From Candidatus Zhuqueibacterota bacterium (GTDB lineage: Bacteria; Zhuqueibacterota; Zhuqueibacteria; Thermofontimicrobiales; Thiofontviventaceae), in assembly GCA_016931935.1 (NCBI GenBank), contig JAFGDW010000032.1:1-64000 (forward strand): a stretch of DNA of 64,000 bases, given 5' to 3'. Below are positions 19,106-28,212 of the stretch, piece after piece (positions within the stretch are counted from its first letter, which is position 1; the number at the start of each line of letters is the position of its first letter). The notes under the pieces are model-generated. The model made no database searches, was not told the DNA's origin, and saw only the letters and a list, made by a program, of their open reading frames with translations. The position numbers were made by a program, and so were the translations under genes.

Positions 19106-19731
19106 AAATTTGCCCTTTCGAAGGCGTCGATTGAATTGAAGGCCAAGTTGGTTAACTTGATTGATTTAATTAGAAAAATAAGAATTGCGGTTAATTTACA
19201 AACAAAAAGAATCATCCGATTCGGAAACAGTGTTTCGATCTAAACAGGCTCGACATATTATTATTCAGTTAATTTTGGATTCTCAAAGAAATGGGAAAAG
19301 TTATTTAATTGTTTTTCATTAATACTTCAATACATCCGGATACTCACAAATTGACAATCCGAATGTTCCGGAGAGACGAATTGTACACAATCATTATCGT
19401 CGAATTACAGATAATTATTAATTTGATAAAGGTGGTGTAATAAAAACGCATTGCGGCTTTTCGATTTCGATACAAAATTGCTGTGCACGTTTCGTAGCTA
19501 TCTGTACAATTGCATTCGCGTACTATAGTTCATCTCAATTCGTCGGTCAAAATCGAAAAGATTAAATTTGCCGAAATGTTTTATTTTTTACTTTTGCCCC
19601 TCAAATAATTATGCAATACTTCCGATAATGAAACTATCGGGAGCGTTGGTAGGACAGGTTGTTTGTTGGCATTGAACACAATAACCAGCAGTTGTCTGCC
19701 CCGCGCGAGAAAGGTCGCATGCGGATTAACT
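19106..19731. other. Divergent intergenic region between signalling operon and flagellar cluster
   Basis: This A+T-rich region separates the minus-strand kinase operon from the plus-strand flagellar genes and must carry both promoters. On the plus side a sigma28-like promoter is clear (19602-19628). On the minus side I cannot fix a promoter. A palindrome CAAGTTggttAACTTG (19144-19159) sits about 40-55 nt upstream of the kinase start and could be an operator. No RNA gene is recognised. Confidence 0.6.
19602..19628 (+). promoter_or_regulatory. Sigma28 (FliA)-like promoter of the flagellar cluster
   Basis: CAAA (19602-19605), a spacer of exactly 15 nt and TCCGATAA (19621-19628) differ from the flagellar sigma consensus TAAA-N15-GCCGATAA by one base in each box. 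The -10 box overlaps the left arm of a 6-bp inverted repeat (CCGATA / TATCGG, 19622-19640) that could bind a regulator or form a hairpin in the 5' leader. It lies directly upstream of the first flagellar-cluster genes. Confidence 0.6.
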
Positions 19732-20004
19732 ATGGAAGCACAGCAGAATATGGAGAAAAAATTTATTGACCTGATCGACCATCAAAAAGATATCAATTTT
19801 TATAACAAACGCAAACAAAATATATTCAAAAAGATGGTGTTGAAGGAGGACGAAATTAAAATTGGTGACCGAAAAATGGTCTTGTCTAATTCAGAACATC
19901 TCAAGCCTGTCATCAAAATTAATAAAGAAGGAGAAGTCATTCAACAAATCGAGATTACATGTAAATGTGGTGAAAAAATCTTCGTAGATTTTAAATATGA
20001 GTAA
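19732..20004 (+). CDS. Small protein with C-terminal CxC motif, upstream of flgB
   Basis: I do not recognise this protein of about 90 residues. It is charged and lysine-rich in the first half and ends with an ITCKCGEKI motif followed by FVDFKYE, which could be a small metal-binding or beta-structured end. The ATG at 19732 is chosen because the earlier TTG (19663) adds an atypical leader; an ATG at 19750 is also possible. No start has a convincing ribosome site. It lies between the sigma28-like promoter and flgB, so it is likely co-transcribed with the flagellar genes. Confidence 0.55.
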   Translation: MEAQQNMEKKFIDLIDHQKDINFYNKRKQNIFKKMVLKEDEIKIGDRKMVLSNSEHLKPVIKINKEGEVIQQIEITCKCGEKIFVDFKYE

Positions 20005-20064
20005 CAACTATAAACTTTGTTGTCAAATGGTCGATAGTAGGATCAAGATAAGGGAGTTTTATGC

Positions 20065-20466
20065 ATGATCGATCATATTCTCAAGAAAACAACGTTTTCC
20101 ATTCTCTCCCGGCGCCTCAATCAGGATACGCTGCGCCACAAGGTTATTTCCCATAATATAGCCAATGTCAACACGCGCGGCTATCAGGCCAAAGATGTTG
20201 TATTTGATGATGTGTTACAACGCACCGCCAGGCAACTTGAAATGTCGGTAAGCAAGCCCAATCATATGAAAACCACACCGCTATCGGAAGGACAGGTCAT
20301 TGATACTCCTGACCAGGAATTAAAAAATGGCATTAATAATGTGGATGTGGATGAACAGATGATTGCACTGGCAAAAAATCAGCTTGATTTTGATTTTAGT
20401 GCAACACATTTGAAGCGGCTGTTTGCATCCCTTAAACTTTCAATTACCGGAACCAATCGGGGATAA
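20065..20466 (+). CDS. flgB: Flagellar basal-body rod protein FlgB
   Basis: This 133-residue protein has the N-terminal rod-protein signature (HKVISHNIANVNTRGYQAKDVVFDDVL) adapted to FlgB and a short C-terminal helix with VDVDEQMIALAKNQLDF. It forms the proximal rod with FlgC and FlgF in the periplasm. The start is fixed by AAGGGAG about nine bases upstream of the ATG. flgC follows after a 271-nt gap. Confidence 0.93.
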   Translation: MIDHILKKTTFSILSRRLNQDTLRHKVISHNIANVNTRGYQAKDVVFDDVLQRTARQLEMSVSKPNHMKTTPLSEGQVIDTPDQELKNGINNVDVDEQMIALAKNQLDFDFSATHLKRLFASLKLSITGTNRG

Positions 20467-20606
20467 CAGGATTGAAGCAAGCCTACTGACCGGGAGTTAG
20501 TAGATTGACGCTGAACCATATGGGGCGCGATCTGAGATTTATTGTTCAGCTTAATTTTACATATTCAGTGCTCCCTAAGCTCCTTGTCGGGGGACAATTG
20601 CCCAAC

Positions 20607-20638
20607 TTGACATATTATTCACATGCCTGGTGAATAAT
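20607..20638 (+). promoter_or_regulatory. Palindromic site with TTGACA in the flgB-flgC gap
   Basis: The 271-nt gap between flgB and flgC contains TTGACA (20607-20612), followed by a perfect 9-bp inverted repeat ATTATTCAC / GTGAATAAT with a 7-nt loop (20614-20638). There is no T run, so a classical terminator is unlikely. An operator overlapping a promoter, or an mRNA processing hairpin, fits better. The -10 box is not clear. Confidence 0.35.
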
Positions 20639-20737
20639 TTATTAAAATATATGATCGATTTTAAAGATTGGATTAATAGAAGACAGATGTAATGACTATA
20701 TCTGTTTCCTGAATTTGTAAAAAAGAGGATAGGTTTT

Positions 20738-21238
20738 ATGACAATTCGAAGCATATTTGCCTCATTGAACATTAGCGCTTCGGGACTGTCTGCACAACGC
20801 CAACGGATTGATACGATCGCACGTAATCTGGCAAATGTTGAAACGACACGTACTGCAGCAGGTGGGCCATACCAACGTGAAATGGTGGTTGTCGCTGAAG
20901 TGCAGCCACAAGAAAAATTTCGAACAATCTTTCAACGTGTTAATTCGCAAATGAATTTAACCCACTCGAACCACTTACAATCCTCCTTTTATTCACGTCA
21001 GAATTCCGGAACTAGCGGCGGTGTGGAAGTTGACGAGATTGCGGAAGATACTACACCGCCACGCATGAAATATGATCCGACACATCCCGATGCGAATGCG
21101 GATGGATACGTCGCACTTCCCAATATTAATGTTGTTACGGAAATGGTCGATATGATGGGCGCCTCACGTGCATATGAGGCGAACCTGACAGTGGTCGATG
21201 CCACAAAGAAAATTGTCAAAAAATCATTAGAAATTTAA
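20738..21238 (+). CDS. flgC: Flagellar basal-body rod protein FlgC
   Basis: This 166-residue protein starts IFASLNISASGLSAQRQRID, continues IARNLANVETTRT, and has the C-terminal NVVTEMVDMMGASRAYEAN motif of rod proteins. It is a periplasmic rod component exported by the flagellar type III apparatus. It is followed by a membrane-anchored receiver-like protein rather than directly by fliE, which is an unusual insertion. Confidence 0.94.
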   Translation: MTIRSIFASLNISASGLSAQRQRIDTIARNLANVETTRTAAGGPYQREMVVVAEVQPQEKFRTIFQRVNSQMNLTHSNHLQSSFYSRQNSGTSGGVEVDEIAEDTTPPRMKYDPTHPDANADGYVALPNINVVTEMVDMMGASRAYEANLTVVDATKKIVKKSLEI

Positions 21239-21249
21239 CAGGAAGGATC

Positions 21250-22848
21250 ATGGCTTTTCATCCTGCAGAGTTTGCCAGACGGGGTTACCACTTATTACAA
21301 CAAATTAGTAAGGATTTTTATTCGCACCGAGACGATTTGATTCGCTTGCGTCAGCTTTATACGGATTATGATGCTCGTGTAAAGCAGCTATATCATGCCC
21401 GTTTGGATTGGACGGATAGAGATTATCTTATTAAAAATATTGAAGCATTCATCATTGGTAGTATTGGGAGCATGTTGATAGCATTGGCAGCCGTATTGGC
21501 GTTGGAACAGCTCGATCTGTTTCATCTGAATTCGCTTGCAATTACGCTTCAGATATATATTGTTGTAGCCATTGCTGGAGGGATTGCATGGACATTGATT
21601 CGCGGACCGAGACAACTTCAGGATTATGAAAAAAATAATAAGACTATTATGGAGTTGTATAAATCTGCAAGCCAACTGCTTCGCAAATATGAAGCGCTCA
21701 AAAAAGTCTATCAAATGAAAATGCTTGAGCCCGGTGAAGCAATCGGTGAGCTTCCCAGTGAATTAACAGAGGGCGGCGCCGCTTCATTGCTAATGGAAGG
21801 CATGGAGCCCGATTATGGCACAAACTCTAATGGCAAAAAAAATAAAAAACGTAATTGGGGACTATCAGAAGAAGAGCGGGAAGCGCGTCGCAATATTCTC
21901 TCATTGCGGTTTTTAATGAAAGTATCGAAACTTAAGGAAGGCGTCGTTGAAGAGAAAGTGATTCAACAACCGTTCATCCTGATAATCGAACCTGATGAGG
22001 CAGTAGCGAAAAAGCTCTCTAATATTCTTGATGGACAATACGTGATGCTTACGTTTCCATCAATCGATGCGATGAATGAACATGAACTGGAACGTAAACC
22101 TAACATGATTATTACAGAAGCGGATGTACCAAATCTGGAATATATGCAATCAGTTGAGCTGTTGGCGGAACAGTTTAGTCCCGATAAAACAGCAATTATT
22201 ATTAACACGGCCAGGGATAGTTTGGAAAGCCTGGTTCGCGCCAAGGAATTAGGTGTCGTCGACTACTGGATCAAGCAAATCGGAAGAGATGATAATGTCA
22301 CATTTGATAGCCGTGAAATTATCGCTAAAATAAACCAAATTTTTAATGGCGGACGTTCCAGCTTCGCTCGTCAACTCGATCGTCGGATTCGCCGCAAACA
22401 ATTCCGTGCAATGAACGATGAAGAAGAAATACAAATTGAAAAACCATCAATTATGGTCGCTAGCGCCGATTACACATTGACTGGTTTATTTCAGGAAGAA
22501 CTGGAAAAATATCATACCGATATTATTGCTGTTAATCAGGCGCAAATGTTATTTTCCGCCGCTATGGCCGAAAAGCCGGATTTAATTATTCTGGATGCAA
22601 CAATTTCCGAAGAGAATGTGGTGAATATCTGCAAAATGCTTAATATACGGTTAGCCAAAGCGAAGATTGTTGTTATCGTTAAAAATCCATTAGTTATCGA
22701 TGCTGAGTTAAAGGCCAAAGACATTAAAATTTTGAAGCGATTTACCCATCCATACAACAGCAGAGAAATTGTGGAATATATCATTTCAACCCTGGAGTTG
22801 CACGGTAAACAACCACAACAGCAGACTATCGAGCAGAATAAAATATAA
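21250..22848 (+). CDS. Membrane protein with two C-terminal receiver-like domains
   Basis: This protein of 532 residues is not a recognised flagellar family. Two hydrophobic helices (about 67-88 and 98-118) form a likely membrane hairpin after a helical N-terminus. A charged linker (about 120-235) follows, and then two receiver-like domains. The first (about 241-362) has Glu290 where the phospho-acceptor Asp should be (MIITEADVP). The second (about 398-518) keeps Asp449 (LIILDATIS) but has THP in place of the conserved KP. The protein is therefore probably a phosphorylation-independent or partly active signalling scaffold at the basal body. A good ribosome site (AGGAAGG) lies 11 nt after flgC, so it is translated with the rod genes. 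Confidence 0.8.
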   Translation: MAFHPAEFARRGYHLLQQISKDFYSHRDDLIRLRQLYTDYDARVKQLYHARLDWTDRDYLIKNIEAFIIGSIGSMLIALAAVLALEQLDLFHLNSLAITLQIYIVVAIAGGIAWTLIRGPRQLQDYEKNNKTIMELYKSASQLLRKYEALKKVYQMKMLEPGEAIGELPSELTEGGAASLLMEGMEPDYGTNSNGKKNKKRNWGLSEEEREARRNILSLRFLMKVSKLKEGVVEEKVIQQPFILIIEPDEAVAKKLSNILDGQYVMLTFPSIDAMNEHELERKPNMIITEADVPNLEYMQSVELLAEQFSPDKTAIIINTARDSLESLVRAKELGVVDYWIKQIGRDDNVTFDSREIIAKINQIFNGGRSSFARQLDRRIRRKQFRAMNDEEEIQIEKPSIMVASADYTLTGLFQEELEKYHTDIIAVNQAQMLFSAAMAEKPDLIILDATISEENVVNICKMLNIRLAKAKIVVIVKNPLVIDAELKAKDIKILKRFTHPYNSREIVEYIISTLELHGKQPQQQTIEQNKI

Positions 22849-22869
22849 TAATGATAAAGGAGATTCACC

Positions 22870-23166
22870 GTGAAGGTAACTGATCAGCTTCCATCTATAA
22901 TTCCACTCAATAATATTCGCGCCGTACGACCGACGCAAACGGTTAAACCGACGAATAAAGTTGACAGTGTTTTGGAAAATTTACCGACAACTACCAGTGA
23001 AAAACAGATTAAGCCCATTGACATTTTATCGAAAGACGAACTTTCCATGCTGCAACAGCTTTTCCCCGAAAAACAAACCGGAGCGCAGCAAGCGGATGGA
23101 TATGCCAAAAGCCGGATGCATGTGCACACGGCAAAACTGGGAAGTCTGGTTGATATAAAGAAATGA
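22870..23166 (+). CDS. Small unrecognised protein upstream of fliE
   Basis: This 98-residue protein starts at GTG, with AAAGGAG placed correctly upstream. The N-terminus is Pro/Thr-rich and probably disordered. The middle (about 48-67, IDILSKDELSMLQQLFPEK) looks like a short amphipathic helix. No family is recognised. Its position in the operon, close behind the receiver-like membrane protein, suggests a flagellar or signalling accessory role. A 142-nt gap separates it from fliE. Confidence 0.65.
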   Translation: MKVTDQLPSIIPLNNIRAVRPTQTVKPTNKVDSVLENLPTTTSEKQIKPIDILSKDELSMLQQLFPEKQTGAQQADGYAKSRMHVHTAKLGSLVDIKK

Positions 23167-23311
23167 CAAACACGCGGACGAAATATATTTTTTTATCGAT
23201 GATGTGATACGAGTGTTAAATGTCTAAACAGTCATCAATGATCGGTAAACGGATAAGCTATAGAAATCCTGAGTTTTGAATCTCTGAATAATAATTTAAA
23301 GGAAAGCCGTG

Positions 23312-23617
23312 ATGAACATAATTAAACCACCCCTGAATTTTCCGGGAACTGCGTTACCGCAGGTGACATCACAGGCAAAGAAGGACGATGATCCGACTGC
23401 TTCATTTAAAGACACATTGAAGCAGGTGATGAACGAAATCAATGATGATCAAATTACGGCGAAAGAATCCGTTCAGAAATTTTTGAATGGGGAAATTGAA
23501 GACGTACACGAAGTGATGATTGCAGCGGAAAAGGCCAGTGTTGCTCTGGAGCTAACGGTTGAAGTCAGAAACAAGCTAATTGATGCGTACACCCAAGTAA
23601 TGCGAATGAGTGGATAG
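23312..23617 (+). CDS. fliE: Flagellar hook-basal body complex protein FliE
   Basis: This protein of about 100 residues has the FliE pattern: variable N-terminus, then SFKDTLKQVMNEIND, a conserved VHEVMIAAEKASVALELTV helix and VRNKLIDAYTQVMRMSG at the end. FliE joins the MS ring to the rod. Both GTG (23309) and ATG (23312) are in frame; ATG has better spacing from AAAGGA. Confidence 0.93.
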   Translation: MNIIKPPLNFPGTALPQVTSQAKKDDDPTASFKDTLKQVMNEINDDQITAKESVQKFLNGEIEDVHEVMIAAEKASVALELTVEVRNKLIDAYTQVMRMSG

Positions 23618-23618
23618 T

Positions 23619-25196
23619 ATGAATGATTTTTTATCAAAAATCAGCGCCGAATTTTTGAAGGTGTGGAATTCGATGAATGTTACCCAACGCGTGGTGTTGT
23701 CTGCGTTGCTGGTAGTTATTCTTATCGGATTTATTTCCATGATGGTTTGGATTCAACGACCACATTTCGTTGTGCTCTATTCCAATCTGACACCGGAAAC
23801 CGCCGGTGAAATTGTTGATCGCCTGAAGGAACAAAATGTCAAATATAACCTGACAAAAAACGGAACGACAATCGAGGTGCCGAGCAAGCAGGTTTATGAT
23901 TTACGCATCCAACTGGCCCGTGATGGATTGCCAGAGCAGGGTGAAACCGGTTATGAATTGTTCGATACGAATAAACTCGGCATGTCCGATTTTATGCAAA
24001 AAATCAGCTATCGCCGCGCGCTGGAAGGGGAGCTGATGCGGACAATTCAACAAATGGAAGAAATTGAATTTGCCCGACTTCATATTGTCATTCCTGAGCC
24101 CAGTTTATTTGAAGAGGACAAACAGGAGCCGACAGCATCAATTGTGCTGAAATTACGTCCCAATGCCAATCTTGGCAAGCAGCAAATCAAGGGCATCGCT
24201 TATCTTGTTGCAGGCAGCGTGGAAGGTTTAAAAGCAGAAAATGTAACAATTGTTGATTCCTACGGTAATATTCTCTCCGATCAAACTGAACAGGATTCGG
24301 TGGTGGGTTTGACAGCGAGTCAACTGGAAATGAAAAAAAGCGTGGATTTGTATTTGGCCAATAAAGTACAATCGTTATTCGACCAGGTGCTGGGCGCCGG
24401 AAATTCGGTTGTGCGTGTTGATGCTGATCTCGATTTCAAGCAAGTCAATAAAACTGTAGAATCGTACGATCCGGATAATACCTCGGTTCGAAGTGAAGAG
24501 ATTATTTCAGAAGCGAATCCGGTTGACACCAATCAGACCGGTACAATGGAACATACGACTACAAATTATGAATTAAATCGCACCGTGGAAAACGTACTTG
24601 AATCATCTGGCAATATCAGGCGATTATCGGTAGCGATTCTGGTAAATGGTATTCAGAAAGTGACGAAAACTGCTGACGGTCAGGAGCAGGTGGAAATAGT
24701 ACCCCGTACTGATGATGAACTGAACCAACTGGCAAATATTGCCCGAAATGCTGTGGGTTTCTATGAACAGCGCAACGACCAACTTACAATTACGCCATTT
24801 AATTTTGATACATCCCAGGCGGATCGTGAAATGCAGGAATTGAAGGAATATGAACGCCGCCAAATGATTATGTCGATAATTCATAAAGCGGTATTGGGAC
24901 TTATCGTGTTGATATTTCTATTGTATGTCCGTTCAATACTGCGCAAAGTGGCAAAACGGGTGCCGGCCAAACCCGAGCAACCGGAATTGGATGTGGAGCA
25001 TATGGTGGAACTGTCAAAGAAAAATGCACCTGTGGAAGACGAAGATCTGCTTAGAGAAATGACACTCGAAGAATCACAGGAATCGAAAATTGCCAAGCAG
25101 CAGCATGAAAAAATTAAGGAATTTGCCCACGCACAACCGGAAGAAATGTCCAAGCTTATTCGCACCTGGATTGAAGAGGACAATACAATACGATGA
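23619..25196 (+). CDS. fliF: Flagellar MS-ring protein FliF
   Basis: The protein is about 525 residues long. A first transmembrane helix (VVLSALLVVILIGFISMMVW) is followed by the YscJ/FliF ring-building region (YSNLTPETAGEIVDRLKEQ, ARDGLPEQGETGYELFD), a variable periplasmic part, a second transmembrane helix (VLGLIVLIFLLYV) and a cytoplasmic tail that binds FliG. ATG 23619 follows the fliE stop by one base; an upstream GTG at 23610 would overlap fliE. Confidence 0.95.
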   Translation: MNDFLSKISAEFLKVWNSMNVTQRVVLSALLVVILIGFISMMVWIQRPHFVVLYSNLTPETAGEIVDRLKEQNVKYNLTKNGTTIEVPSKQVYDLRIQLARDGLPEQGETGYELFDTNKLGMSDFMQKISYRRALEGELMRTIQQMEEIEFARLHIVIPEPSLFEEDKQEPTASIVLKLRPNANLGKQQIKGIAYLVAGSVEGLKAENVTIVDSYGNILSDQTEQDSVVGLTASQLEMKKSVDLYLANKVQSLFDQVLGAGNSVVRVDADLDFKQVNKTVESYDPDNTSVRSEEIISEANPVDTNQTGTMEHTTTNYELNRTVENVLESSGNIRRLSVAILVNGIQKVTKTADGQEQVEIVPRTDDELNQLANIARNAVGFYEQRNDQLTITPFNFDTSQADREMQELKEYERRQMIMSIIHKAVLGLIVLIFLLYVRSILRKVAKRVPAKPEQPELDVEHMVELSKKNAPVEDEDLLREMTLEESQESKIAKQQHEKIKEFAHAQPEEMSKLIRTWIEEDNTIR

Positions 25197-26215
25197 ACGA
25201 ACAAAACAGCGATCGATTAGATCAATTTACCGGGATGCAAAAAGCAGCAATCCTGATGATTCAATTGGGCGCCGAAATATCGGCTGAAGTTTTTAAACAT
25301 TTTAAAGATGATCTGACCGAGGAAATGACCAAAGAAATCATCAAAATGCGCGATGTGCATCCGATGATTTCCCGTCTGGTTACCGATGAGTTTTACCATA
25401 TGGTATTGGCGCAACATTATATCCTGGAAGGCGGCTATGTGTACGCCAAACAAGTGTTGGAAATGGCATTGGGCACAGCCAAAGCGCATGAAATTATATC
25501 CCGCGTTCAGGGAAGCATGGGACTCAAGGGATTTAACGTTCTCAATGATGTGGATCCCAACCAGTTGCTGACATTTATTCAAAAAGAACATCCGCAGACG
25601 ATTGCACTGGTGTTAAGCCAGATAAATCGAAAGCAGGCTGCCAGTATTATCTCCGAGCTGCCGCCCAATATTCAATCGGATGTTATCTACAGAATTGCCA
25701 ATATGGATCAGGTCTCGCCTGATTTAATTCAGGAAGTGGAAGATGTGCTGGAATCGCGCGTTGACTTCTCCTCGTTGGGTCGTAAGATTGGTGGCGTGAA
25801 AGCTGTCGCGGAAGTGTTGAACCTGGTTGGTCAATCCACCGAAAAAACTATTCTCGGCGGCCTGGCCCAAAAAGATGCCAAGATGGCGGAAGAAATTGAA
25901 AAGCTGATGTTTATTTTCGAAGATATTTTGTTACTCAGCGATCGTTCTGTGCAACAGGTGCTTGGCCGTGTGGATAATAAGGAAGTAGCAATGGCGATGA
26001 AAGCAGCGAGCGATGAGGTCAAAAACAAAATATTCGGCAATATGTCTGAGCGTGCATCGACCATGTTGAAGGAAGAGCTTGAATTTATGGGACCTGTGAA
26101 ACTCAAAGATGTGGAAGACGCACAACAACGAATCATTGAAACCATCCGCAAAATGGAAGAAGAGGGTGAAATTGTCATCGGTGGAGCAGGAAAAGGCGAA
26201 GAAATCGTCGAATAA
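25193..26215 (+). CDS. fliG: Flagellar motor switch protein FliG
   Basis: This 340-residue protein has the family's three armadillo-like regions, including MQKAAILMIQLGAE near the start, the middle EHPQTIALVLSQI motif and the C-terminal torque region (ILLLSDRSVQQVLGRVD, AMKAAS). It forms the rotor side of torque generation, binding FliF, FliM and the stator MotA. Its ATG overlaps the fliF stop (ATGA). Confidence 0.96.
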   Translation: MNEQNSDRLDQFTGMQKAAILMIQLGAEISAEVFKHFKDDLTEEMTKEIIKMRDVHPMISRLVTDEFYHMVLAQHYILEGGYVYAKQVLEMALGTAKAHEIISRVQGSMGLKGFNVLNDVDPNQLLTFIQKEHPQTIALVLSQINRKQAASIISELPPNIQSDVIYRIANMDQVSPDLIQEVEDVLESRVDFSSLGRKIGGVKAVAEVLNLVGQSTEKTILGGLAQKDAKMAEEIEKLMFIFEDILLLSDRSVQQVLGRVDNKEVAMAMKAASDEVKNKIFGNMSERASTMLKEELEFMGPVKLKDVEDAQQRIIETIRKMEEEGEIVIGGAGKGEEIVE

Positions 26216-26897
26216 TATTATCGTCCGTGTAAACCGGCCGGTCCGGCAGGTTCAATTTTCCGGATTTAAAGAGATATACGAATACACGGTGGAGCACCAC
26301 GATCCGCCGCCGGAATCGATTATCCGTGAAGAACCTGAACCGCAATTAGCGCCAACCATGCAAATTACGGAAGATGAACTGAATGAACGCGTGGCTGAGG
26401 CGTTCAAACAAGGGATGGTTGAAGGCCAAAAGCAAAAGGCCGATGAACTGAAACTCGAATTAAAAAACCATTATGAATTATTGCAGAATGTCGCCCGCGA
26501 TGTGGTACAGGTCAAATCCGAATTTCTTGAAAAAAGTGAAGAAATTGTGCTGCGGCTGGCGTTTTTGGTTGCCGAGCGAATTGTCCGGACCGAGTTGACC
26601 ACCCGTCCGGATGCGTTGATCAGCAATATTCGTTATACGCTTTCCAAAGTGTCATCCGTTGAAAATAATATTATCGTACGACTAAATCCTGCCGATCATA
26701 CAACTATTCAATCGCGGCGTGAAGCATTACAGGTACCATTTCAGGAACTGGAATTTATCCGGGATGAACGGTTATCTCCGGGTAGTTGTATTGTCGAGAC
26801 CAATTATTCAACTATCGATGCAACCATCGAAACCCAATTACATGCTGTGGAACAGATGCTTGAGAAAGGCATGGATGATGCAAAAATCCACAGATAA
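26166..26897 (+). CDS. fliH: Flagellar assembly protein FliH
   Basis: This protein of about 240 residues overlaps the end of fliG. It has a Pro/Glu-rich middle, a coiled-coil helix (ELNERVAEAFKQGMVEGQKQ) with the AxxxG-type heptads of FliH, and a conserved C-terminal V/H-ATPase E-subunit-like region (ILRLAFLVAERIVRTEL-type, then DERLSPGSCIVETNYSTID). It regulates the FliI ATPase of the export apparatus. No ATG fits. GTG at 26166 has GGAAG six bases upstream, and GTG at 26181 is an alternative. Confidence 0.85.
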   Translation: MKLSSVEQEKAKKSSNNIIVRVNRPVRQVQFSGFKEIYEYTVEHHDPPPESIIREEPEPQLAPTMQITEDELNERVAEAFKQGMVEGQKQKADELKLELKNHYELLQNVARDVVQVKSEFLEKSEEIVLRLAFLVAERIVRTELTTRPDALISNIRYTLSKVSSVENNIIVRLNPADHTTIQSRREALQVPFQELEFIRDERLSPGSCIVETNYSTIDATIETQLHAVEQMLEKGMDDAKIHR

Positions 26898-28212
26898 TTT
26901 AATGGATCGATTTGACTATTACGTCGACATGTTGTCCGAGTTGGAACCGATTCAGGTGTATGGCCGCATCGTACAGGTTGTGGGATTGGTAATCGAATCC
27001 ATCGGGCCAGCATCATCAATCGGTGATTTGTGCACAATTCGTTCGAGGCGTACTAAATCGGTTTTTAAGGCGGAGGTTGTCGGTTTCCGGGAGAACCGCG
27101 TGCTGCTTATGCCCCTGGATGCGTGTGAGGGAATCGCCCCCGGCGATGAGGTGATTGCCAATGTCGGGGGATTTAATGTGAATGTTGGGGATGGTTTGCT
27201 CGGTCGTGTTATCAACGGTTTCGGAGAACCGATTGATGGCAAAGGGCCGCTTGAGGGAACACGAAAACGTTCTGTTTTTAATCAACCACCGGATCCGATG
27301 CTAAAGAAACGTGTAGATCAGCCGATGATAACTGGTATCAGGTCTATCGATGGTCTGATTACCTGCGGGAAGGGTCAACGCGCAGGTATATTTGCCGGAA
27401 GCGGGGTAGGTAAAAGTACCTTGTTGGGAATGATCGCTCGCAACACCGAAGCGGATGTGAATGTGATTGGATTGATAGGTGAGAGGGGTAAAGAGGTCCG
27501 TGACTTTTTAGAGCGGGATCTGGGTGAAGCGGGATTGCAGCGATCGGTAGTGGTGGTGGTGACGTCGGACAAACCTGCCCTGCTTCGTGTTAAAGGCGCA
27601 TTTGTGGCAACAACCATTGCGGAATATTTTCGGAATCAGGGCCGCGATGTAATGTTGATGATGGATTCGATTACACGGGTGGCGATGGCACAGCGGGAAA
27701 TTGGATTGGCAGTTGGTGAACCGCCGACAACCCGCGGGTACACGCCATCGGTGTTTTCCATGTTGCCGCGGCTGCTCGAACGTTCGGGCACAGCGGATTG
27801 CGGAAGTATCACCGGTCTTTATACGGTGCTGGTCGAAGCGGATGATATGAATGAACCCGTTGCCGACAGTGTCCGCTCGATTCTTGACGGACACATTGTG
27901 CTTTCGCGCCGATTGGCTGCCATGAATCACTATCCGGCAATTGATATATTGGAAAGTGTCAGTCGGGTGATGACGGATGTTATTTCCCCGGATCAAAAAA
28001 AACTGGTAAAACGATTTTTACAACTACTGGCCATCTATCGCGAGGCGGAAGATTTGATTCGTATTGGCGCATATGTAAAAGGCACAGATGAGAAAATTGA
28101 TGCGGCGATTTCCAAAATTTCTGCCCTGAATAATTTTATGCAGCAGGATGTTTTTGAACGGGTGGCATTTAAACAGGTGCTTGAGCAATTGCAGCAGGTT
28201 GTTGGTTCATGA
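26875..28212 (+). CDS. fliI: Flagellum-specific ATPase FliI
   Basis: This protein of about 445 residues is homologous to the F1 beta subunit. It has Walker A GSGVGKSTLLG, GERGKEVRDFLERDLG, the Walker B region DVMLMMDSITRVAMAQRE, GEPPTTRGYTPSVFSMLPRLLER and a C-terminal ID(A/E)AI end. It energises flagellar type III export in a complex with FliH and FliJ. ATG 26875 is chosen because AAAGG lies five bases upstream and it gives the usual length, overlapping fliH by 23 nt. Confidence 0.95.
   Translation: MMQKSTDNLMDRFDYYVDMLSELEPIQVYGRIVQVVGLVIESIGPASSIGDLCTIRSRRTKSVFKAEVVGFRENRVLLMPLDACEGIAPGDEVIANVGGFNVNVGDGLLGRVINGFGEPIDGKGPLEGTRKRSVFNQPPDPMLKKRVDQPMITGIRSIDGLITCGKGQRAGIFAGSGVGKSTLLGMIARNTEADVNVIGLIGERGKEVRDFLERDLGEAGLQRSVVVVVTSDKPALLRVKGAFVATTIAEYFRNQGRDVMLMMDSITRVAMAQREIGLAVGEPPTTRGYTPSVFSMLPRLLERSGTADCGSITGLYTVLVEADDMNEPVADSVRSILDGHIVLSRRLAAMNHYPAIDILESVSRVMTDVISPDQKKLVKRFLQLLAIYREAEDLIRIGAYVKGTDEKIDAAISKISALNNFMQQDVFERVAFKQVLEQLQQVVGS

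Noticed and set aside
21250-22848. A standard response regulator
   Set aside because: One receiver has Glu instead of Asp and the other lacks the conserved Lys, and the protein has a membrane hairpin, so a normal phosphorelay role is not supported.
27508-27996. Minus-strand reading frame of 162 codons in fliI
   Set aside because: Antisense to the conserved FliI ATPase core; no family match.
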